A DNA stretch of 11,546 bases from Clostridiaceae bacterium (GTDB taxonomy: Bacteria; Bacillota_A; Clostridia; Acetivibrionales; Acetivibrionaceae): NCBI GenBank assembly GCA_012513545.1, contig JAAZCB010000241.1:1-11546 (forward strand), written 5' to 3'. The notes under the pieces are model-generated. The model saw nothing but the letters and a program-made list of their open reading frames with translations, was not told the DNA's origin and ran no database searches. Shown here one piece after another: positions 7,407 through 11,546 of the stretch (its first letter is position 1; every line of letters starts with the position of its first letter). The position numbers and the translations under genes were made by a program.

Positions 7407-7445
7407 AAATAAATATATTTCTAGCGTAAATAAATATATTTATTT
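7407..7445 (+). repeat. Two AT-rich repeats, 21 bp apart, in the lysA leader
   Basis: The 14-base unit AAATAAATATATTT occurs at 7407-7420 and again at 7428-7441, exactly 21 bp (two helical turns) apart. The second copy extends to a perfect 18-bp palindrome, AAATAAATATATTTATTT (7428-7445). The first has only the 10-bp palindromic core AAATATATTT. Phasing and symmetry would suit paired dimer binding, but in such AT-rich DNA slippage or chance is a live alternative. Confidence 0.6.
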
Positions 7446-7519
7446 CTCAGGAATACTTCAATTGAAGAACTTATGTAATGATTTTGAAATTATTTATTTT
7501 TATATGGAAGGTGGAAGGT

Positions 7520-8833
7520 ATGTTTGTATCAAAATCACTATCAATAAATAAAAACGGTCATTTGGAAATCGGAGGCTGTGATTGTGTTGAGCTGGAAAAA
7601 AATTACGGAACACCGATTTATGTGATGGATGAAGGTCTTATAAGAGAAAATTGCCGTATATATAAAAATTCTATGGACAAGTACTATAATGGCAGAGGTC
7701 TTGTGTTATATGCAAGTAAGGCTTTCTGCACCATGGCTGTCTGCAGGATAGCTCACCAGGAAGGACTCGGACTTGATGTTGTATCGGGAGGAGAGCTTTA
7801 TACTGCAATAAAAGCAGGCTTTCCAATGGACAAGGTCTACTTCCATGGAAATAACAAGACATATGATGAGCTTGAATTTGCCATTGATAACAATATCAGA
7901 AGGATTGTAGTGGATAACAGGGAAGAGCTTTACAGGGTAAGTGAAATAGCTTCAAAAAAAGGTAAGACTGCAAGTATTTCATTCAGAATCAAACCTGGAA
8001 TTGATGCGCATACTCATGATTTTATAATGACAGGGCAGGTAGATTCCAAGTTCGGGGTTACTCTTTCAAATAATGAGGCTCTCGATATTATCACTGAGGC
8101 TTCAAAGCTTTCCGGCATAAGGGTTGAAGGCCTGCACTGCCATATAGGCTCACAGATATTTGATCTGGCACCCTTTGAAATGGCTGCTAAGGTTATGCTT
8201 GAGTTTATTGCAGAAGTAAAAGAAAAAGCCGGCATTGAAATTGAGGAGCTTAACCTTGGCGGGGGTTTCGGAATAAAATACACGCCTGACGATGATCCTA
8301 TTGAGTATGATCACTATATTGAATCGGTTTCAAAGGTAGTAAGAAAAGTATGTGAGGACAAAAAATTAAAGCTTCCCTTTATTGTTATGGAGCCCGGAAG
8401 ATCAATAGTGGCTTCGGCAGGAATTACTTTGTATAAAATCGGCGCAGTCAAGGACATTAAAGATGTAAGGAAATATGTTTCAGTTGATGGCGGAATGACG
8501 GATAATCCAAGGTATGCACTGTATAACGCAACATATGACGCAGTACTTGCAAACAGACCTGATGCACCTAAGACTGAAAAGATTACTATTGCAGGAAAGT
8601 GTTGTGAGTCGGGTGATCTTCTGGCTAAGGATATAATTATGCCCGAAATAAAGTCAGGGGATATTCTGGCTGTGTTAGCCACAGGTGCATATAATTACTC
8701 AATGTCAAGTAATTACAACAGGATTCCAAGACCGCCCGTAGTGTTGGTAAAGGACGGCAAATCACGCATAATTGTCAAAAGAGAAGACTATGATGATATT
8801 ATAAGAAATGATGTGCTGCCCGAAGATCTTTAA
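7520..8833 (+). CDS. lysA: Diaminopimelate decarboxylase
   Basis: This enzyme makes L-lysine from meso-diaminopimelate with pyridoxal phosphate, the last step of lysine synthesis. From ATG at 7520 it is 437 aa. K67 in YASKAF forms the Schiff base. GLHCHIGSQ (204-212), the glycine loop LNLGGGFG (245-251) and EPGRS (291-295) bind the cofactor phosphate, and C362-ESGD (362-366) is the conserved motif contributed from the second subunit. An upstream ATG at 7478 is in frame, but the intervening residues are hydrophobic and unlike the family. 7520 has AAGGTGG (7508-7514) in front and gives the normal N-terminus. The gene stands alone after the xyl terminator, with its own candidate promoter, and cca starts 76 bases downstream. 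Confidence 0.95.
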   Translation: MFVSKSLSINKNGHLEIGGCDCVELEKNYGTPIYVMDEGLIRENCRIYKNSMDKYYNGRGLVLYASKAFCTMAVCRIAHQEGLGLDVVSGGELYTAIKAGFPMDKVYFHGNNKTYDELEFAIDNNIRRIVVDNREELYRVSEIASKKGKTASISFRIKPGIDAHTHDFIMTGQVDSKFGVTLSNNEALDIITEASKLSGIRVEGLHCHIGSQIFDLAPFEMAAKVMLEFIAEVKEKAGIEIEELNLGGGFGIKYTPDDDPIEYDHYIESVSKVVRKVCEDKKLKLPFIVMEPGRSIVASAGITLYKIGAVKDIKDVRKYVSVDGGMTDNPRYALYNATYDAVLANRPDAPKTEKITIAGKCCESGDLLAKDIIMPEIKSGDILAVLATGAYNYSMSSNYNRIPRPPVVLVKDGKSRIIVKREDYDDIIRNDVLPEDL

Positions 8834-8909
8834 GTGTTGATGAAGTAAAATACAGTCTGCCTCTGTTGTCTTAAGAAGGGTTTTGCTTTTACAGCAGGAG
8901 GAAATCAGT

Positions 8910-10187
8910 ATGAAATTTGAATTGCTGCCTGATAAGGTTGCAAGGGTATTGTCCGATGCAGGGAGAATTGCAGATGAAATTGGATATAACATATATGTTG
9001 TAGGCGGGTTTGTCAGGGATCTTATTATAGGAGTAGAAAATCTGGACATTGACCTTGTTGTGGAAGGTGATGGGATATGCTTTGCAAAAAAGTTCTCAGA
9101 AAAATACTCAGCAAAGCTTGAAACCTATGAAAGGTTCCGGACAGCCCTTGTTACAATGGAAAATGGTTTATCCATTGATATTGTTACTGCAAGGAAGGAA
9201 AAATACCCTCATCCGGCTGCTCTCCCTGAGGTTAGCGAGGGAACAGTACGGGATGACCTTTTTAGAAGAGATTTTACAATCAACAGCATAGCAATAAAAC
9301 TTAACAGTAATGATTGGGGTAAGGTTATTGATTTTTTTGAAGGAGAAAAAGACTTGTCGAAGGGGATTATCAGGATTCTTCACGACTTGAGTTTTATTGA
9401 TGACCCCACCAGGATTATTAGGGCTGTAAGGTTTGAGGCCAGGTATGGTTTTCATATGGAGGAGAAGACTGAGAGTCTGGCGGTTAAGGCTATTGAATCA
9501 GGAATTTTCGATGCGCTTAGCAGGGAACGTATCGGTTTTGAGTTCGATATTCTTCTGAGGGAAAAGAATTTTGCAGAAATACTTAAGCGTATGCTCAATC
9601 TGGGCATCCTTGAAAAGATTTACCCTGAAATCGATTTAACTGATGTATTGATGGATATTCTTGCAAGTCTTGATAAAAAAATTTCACTTCTTCAAAAAAA
9701 CTTGAAGTTCAATGAAAATATTGATAAAATCCTTTTATATATTCTTATTCTTCATTACAATATGAATAGTGAAAAAGCCTGTAGTTCTGCTTCGAGGATG
9801 AGACTGAACAAGAGCTTTAAGCATGAGATACTAAGCTTCATAAACATACGTGATAATTCGCTCCCAATGCTGATAGGTAAGGGAAGTGTGAGTAATTATG
9901 ATATTTATATAGCTTTTAAGGAAATTTCAACAGAGGTATTGGTTGCTTTATATTTGATAGAGGACAATCATATATTTCATGAAAGGATACTGAAGTATAT
10001 AAACTGTTTACGAAGCATAAAGCCGTGTATTACGGGAAAGGATTTATTGAAGGCTGGTGTTAAGCCTGGACCTGAGTTTAAGGAAATACTGCAAAGTATT
10101 TTAATACAGAAGGTTAACGGCACTATTAATACTATTGAAGAAGAATTGGATTATGTAAAAAAAACCAGGATAAGCAGCGAATCATAA
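8910..10187 (+). CDS. cca: Class II tRNA nucleotidyltransferase / poly(A) polymerase family protein
   Basis: Enzymes of this family build or repair the CCA 3' end of tRNA in the cytoplasm. From ATG at 8910, with AGGAGG at 8896-8901, the protein is 425 aa. A TTG at 8883 would add nine residues but would place the ribosome binding site inside the gene. The head domain has VGGFVRD (31-37), catalytic D46 and D48 in LDIDLVVEG, the RRDFTINSIAI motif (119-129), and DDPTRIIRAVRFEARYGF (164-181), where the nucleotide-selecting EDxxR reads DDPTR with D165 and R168 kept. The C-terminal half is helical and poorly conserved, as expected. No HD phosphohydrolase motif is visible. The sequence alone does not say whether it adds CCA, only CC, only A, or poly(A), so the symbol is provisional. 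Confidence 0.85.
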   Translation: MKFELLPDKVARVLSDAGRIADEIGYNIYVVGGFVRDLIIGVENLDIDLVVEGDGICFAKKFSEKYSAKLETYERFRTALVTMENGLSIDIVTARKEKYPHPAALPEVSEGTVRDDLFRRDFTINSIAIKLNSNDWGKVIDFFEGEKDLSKGIIRILHDLSFIDDPTRIIRAVRFEARYGFHMEEKTESLAVKAIESGIFDALSRERIGFEFDILLREKNFAEILKRMLNLGILEKIYPEIDLTDVLMDILASLDKKISLLQKNLKFNENIDKILLYILILHYNMNSEKACSSASRMRLNKSFKHEILSFINIRDNSLPMLIGKGSVSNYDIYIAFKEISTEVLVALYLIEDNHIFHERILKYINCLRSIKPCITGKDLLKAGVKPGPEFKEILQSILIQKVNGTINTIEEELDYVKKTRISSES

Positions 10188-10195
10188 CCGGTTTT
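10161..10195 (+). terminator. Weak candidate terminator at the end of cca
   Basis: AAAACC-A-GG (10161-10169) can pair with CCGGTTTT (10188-10195) with one bulged A. The hairpin spans the cca stop codon and has a large loop (~18 bases). The T run is only four bases, so the call is weak. The remaining intergenic DNA to 10295 shows no convincing promoter. Confidence 0.25.
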
Positions 10196-10295
10196 AAATA
10201 CTGATATTTAATATTTTAAAGTGTAAAATCACAAAAACGCTACACGACTAAGAATCGGAAATGAACTCTTACCTGGGTTTATAAGGAGTAATAAA

Positions 10296-10991
10296 ATGCT
10301 TGTTGATAACTTGAAAAATCCTATAATTATTGTATATTTGTTTTTGGTTTTTTCTTTTTCGATATCTTTTCACGAGATGTCTCATGCACTTTCGGCATAC
10401 CTCCTTGGTGATTCTACTGCCAAGGACAAAGGAAGACTTACGCTTGACCCGCTTAAGCATCTTGATCCATTTGGTACTATAATGATATTGTTTTTTTCAT
10501 TTGGATGGGCGAAACCTGTTCCGGTTAACATAAGTAATCTAAAATACAAAAAGCTGGGTATGGTGCTTGTGAGTCTTGCAGGTCCGGTTTCCAACATGTT
10601 GCTGGCATTTTTGTTTATGATTCCTTTAACCTATTACGGTTTCAGATATGATTTTGATCCTAAATTAATGATTAATAGACTGGGTTTGTTTGAATCTACT
10701 GATATTAATACTGTAATTATCAACTTATGCGTTTTAGGTGTCAGTATGAATACTGTCCTTGCAGTCTTCAACTTTATTCCTTTCCCTCCGCTGGATGGCT
10801 CGAAGATATTCTCGGGATTATTGCCTGCAAGGATATATTTTAAACTTATGAATTATCATCAGATCTTTTATGCAATTCTCATAATTCTTATGATAACAGG
10901 TGCTTTCGGTTTTATACTTTGGCCTGCAGTACATTTTATGGTTGGTGTGCTTGATTTTGCAGTAAAACCTCTTGTGGCACCGTTTGTGTAA
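10296..10991 (+). CDS. Site-2 protease family (M50-type) membrane metalloprotease
   Basis: This 231-aa polytopic membrane protein has zinc-ligand motif HEMSH (H26, E27, H30) in the first membrane segment. The third ligand motif lies in FNFIPFPPLDGSK, with D167 in the second half. Hydrophobic stretches at about residues 9-25, 60-70, 88-112, 138-160 and 185-210 suggest four to six membrane spans. It belongs to the short, PDZ-free family found in many Clostridia and thermophiles. The active site would lie in the membrane, and substrates are unknown. In other bacteria, related enzymes cut membrane anti-sigma factors or signal remnants. ATG at 10296 follows AAGGAG (10283-10288). Neither neighbour (cca or trpS) gives a functional clue. 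Family call firm, role open. Confidence 0.88.
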   Translation: MLVDNLKNPIIIVYLFLVFSFSISFHEMSHALSAYLLGDSTAKDKGRLTLDPLKHLDPFGTIMILFFSFGWAKPVPVNISNLKYKKLGMVLVSLAGPVSNMLLAFLFMIPLTYYGFRYDFDPKLMINRLGLFESTDINTVIINLCVLGVSMNTVLAVFNFIPFPPLDGSKIFSGLLPARIYFKLMNYHQIFYAILIILMITGAFGFILWPAVHFMVGVLDFAVKPLVAPFV

Positions 10992-11042
10992 TCATATTGA
11001 TAAAATTCCTTAAACCAGTTGCTTAATTTTCTTAAATTGAGT

Positions 11043-11071
11043 TAGACTTTATATGAAAAAAAAGATATAAT
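11043..11071 (+). promoter_or_regulatory. Candidate SigA-type promoter for trpS
   Basis: A perfect TATAAT (11066-11071) lies 17 bases after TAGACT (11043-11048), which matches TTGACA at four of six positions. An A run precedes the -10. Transcription would start near 11078, leaving a leader of about 75 bases before the GTG start. I saw no T-box core or terminator/antiterminator pair in that leader. Confidence 0.6.
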
Positions 11072-11153
11072 TTATAAATATGATTTTAATGGATAATTAT
11101 TATTAGAATTAGAGTTTTACCTATTTATAGTAAACAGGAGAGTGAGTTTTTAA

Positions 11154-11546
11154 GTGAATAAAGGGACAATCTTAAGTGGCATGAGGCCAACAGGTGCATT
11201 ACATCTGGGTAACTATTTCGGTGCTCTGGAAAACTGGGTTAAGCTTCAGAATGAATATAAGTGTTATTTTTTTATTGCAGATTGGCATGCCCTTACTACT
11301 GGATATGAGGATACCTCTGAGTTAAAAAACAATGTATCGGATTTAATTATAGACTGGCTAAGCGCAGGACTTGATCCTGAAAAGTGTACATTTTTTCTTC
11401 AGTCAAGCATTTTAGAGCACGCAGAGCTGCATTTACTGTTCTCTATGACGACACCCTTATCCTGGCTGTATCGTTGTCCCACATATAAGGACCAGTTAAG
11501 CCAGCTTAAGGATAAAAATATAACAACCTATGGTTTTTTAGGATAC
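11154..11546 (+). CDS. trpS: Tryptophanyl-tRNA synthetase (3' truncated by window)
   Basis: This is a class I aminoacyl-tRNA synthetase that charges tRNA-Trp. The first 131 residues are visible. LSGMRPTGALHLGNYFGAL (7-25) holds the HIGH-type ATP motif as HLGN (17-20). FFIADWHALTT and MTTPLSWLYRCPTYKDQ match the tryptophan-site region of TrpRS, and the open frame runs off the right edge. The start must be GTG at 11154, because TAA lies directly before it in frame and the next methionine (codon 10) would cut into the GMRPTG motif. The best Shine-Dalgarno, AGGAG (11136-11140), is 13 bases away, longer than usual. The KMSKS loop is beyond the window. It has its own candidate promoter. Confidence 0.95.
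   Translation, partial: MNKGTILSGMRPTGALHLGNYFGALENWVKLQNEYKCYFFIADWHALTTGYEDTSELKNNVSDLIIDWLSAGLDPEKCTFFLQSSILEHAELHLLFSMTTPLSWLYRCPTYKDQLSQLKDKNITTYGFLGY

Larger units (their letters stand above)
7195..7519 (+). other. 325-base non-coding region between galM and lysA
   Basis: No coding frame is supported here. From left to right it holds the galM-side leader, a long hairpin terminator (7277-7315), an inverted repeat around 7361-7390 over a candidate lysA promoter, two 21-bp-phased AT-rich repeats (7407-7445), a 12-bp palindrome CTTCAATTGAAG (7456-7467), and the lysA ribosome binding site AAGGTGG (7508-7514). I looked for the conserved core of the lysine (L-box) riboswitch and for a T-box and did not recognise either. 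The leader after 7405 is about 115 bases long. Confidence 0.6.

Noticed and set aside
7478..7519. Upstream ATG at 7478 as the lysA start
   Set aside because: No ribosome binding site precedes it, and the extra residues do not match the family N-terminus.
7320..7519. Lysine riboswitch or T-box before lysA
   Set aside because: I did not find the conserved core segments of either by eye; a covariance search could overturn this.

Overview
The window looks like a chromosomal piece of a low-GC Gram-positive anaerobe of the Clostridia. A mesophilic plant-fibre degrader of the Ruminiclostridium/Clostridium type would fit. The grounds are AT-rich DNA, strong Shine-Dalgarno sites, frequent GTG/TTG starts, SigA-like promoters and a xylose-use operon with a class II xylose isomerase. 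The organism assignment is inference, not proof. Every supported gene is on the + strand.

Bases 1-1896 are accessory in character. They hold the C-terminal end of a protein cut by the left window edge, whose last ~110 residues look like a GIY-YIG-type nuclease toxin tip. Two tandem paralogous 156-aa genes resembling the Imm26 immunity family follow, then a small acidic DUF4259-like protein, and a clean intrinsic terminator closes the cassette. The best reading is the end of a polymorphic toxin locus with a duplicated immunity gene. The first ~90 bases of the two immunity copies, including the ribosome binding site, are almost identical, while the rest has diverged to about 72% protein identity. 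That pattern suggests gene conversion or mosaic assembly.

Bases 1942-7315 are a xylose operon: a SigA-like promoter overlapped by a triple inverted half-site, xylB (xylulokinase), a ROK-family repressor, xylA (xylose isomerase), galM (aldose 1-epimerase) and a long hairpin terminator. The mutarotase interconverts sugar anomers, the isomerase makes xylulose, the kinase makes xylulose 5-phosphate for the pentose phosphate pathway, and the ROK protein is the likely local xylose sensor. No xylose transporter is encoded here.

Bases 7320-11546 are housekeeping. They hold lysA (diaminopimelate decarboxylase) behind an unusual repeat-rich leader, a class II tRNA nucleotidyltransferase/poly(A) polymerase family gene, a small membrane site-2 protease-type metalloprotease, and the first 131 codons of trpS, which is cut by the right edge. 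I saw no tRNA or rRNA gene, CRISPR array, insertion sequence or origin. The least explained parts are the toxin/immunity cassette, the half-site array before xylB and the phased AT-rich palindromes before lysA.
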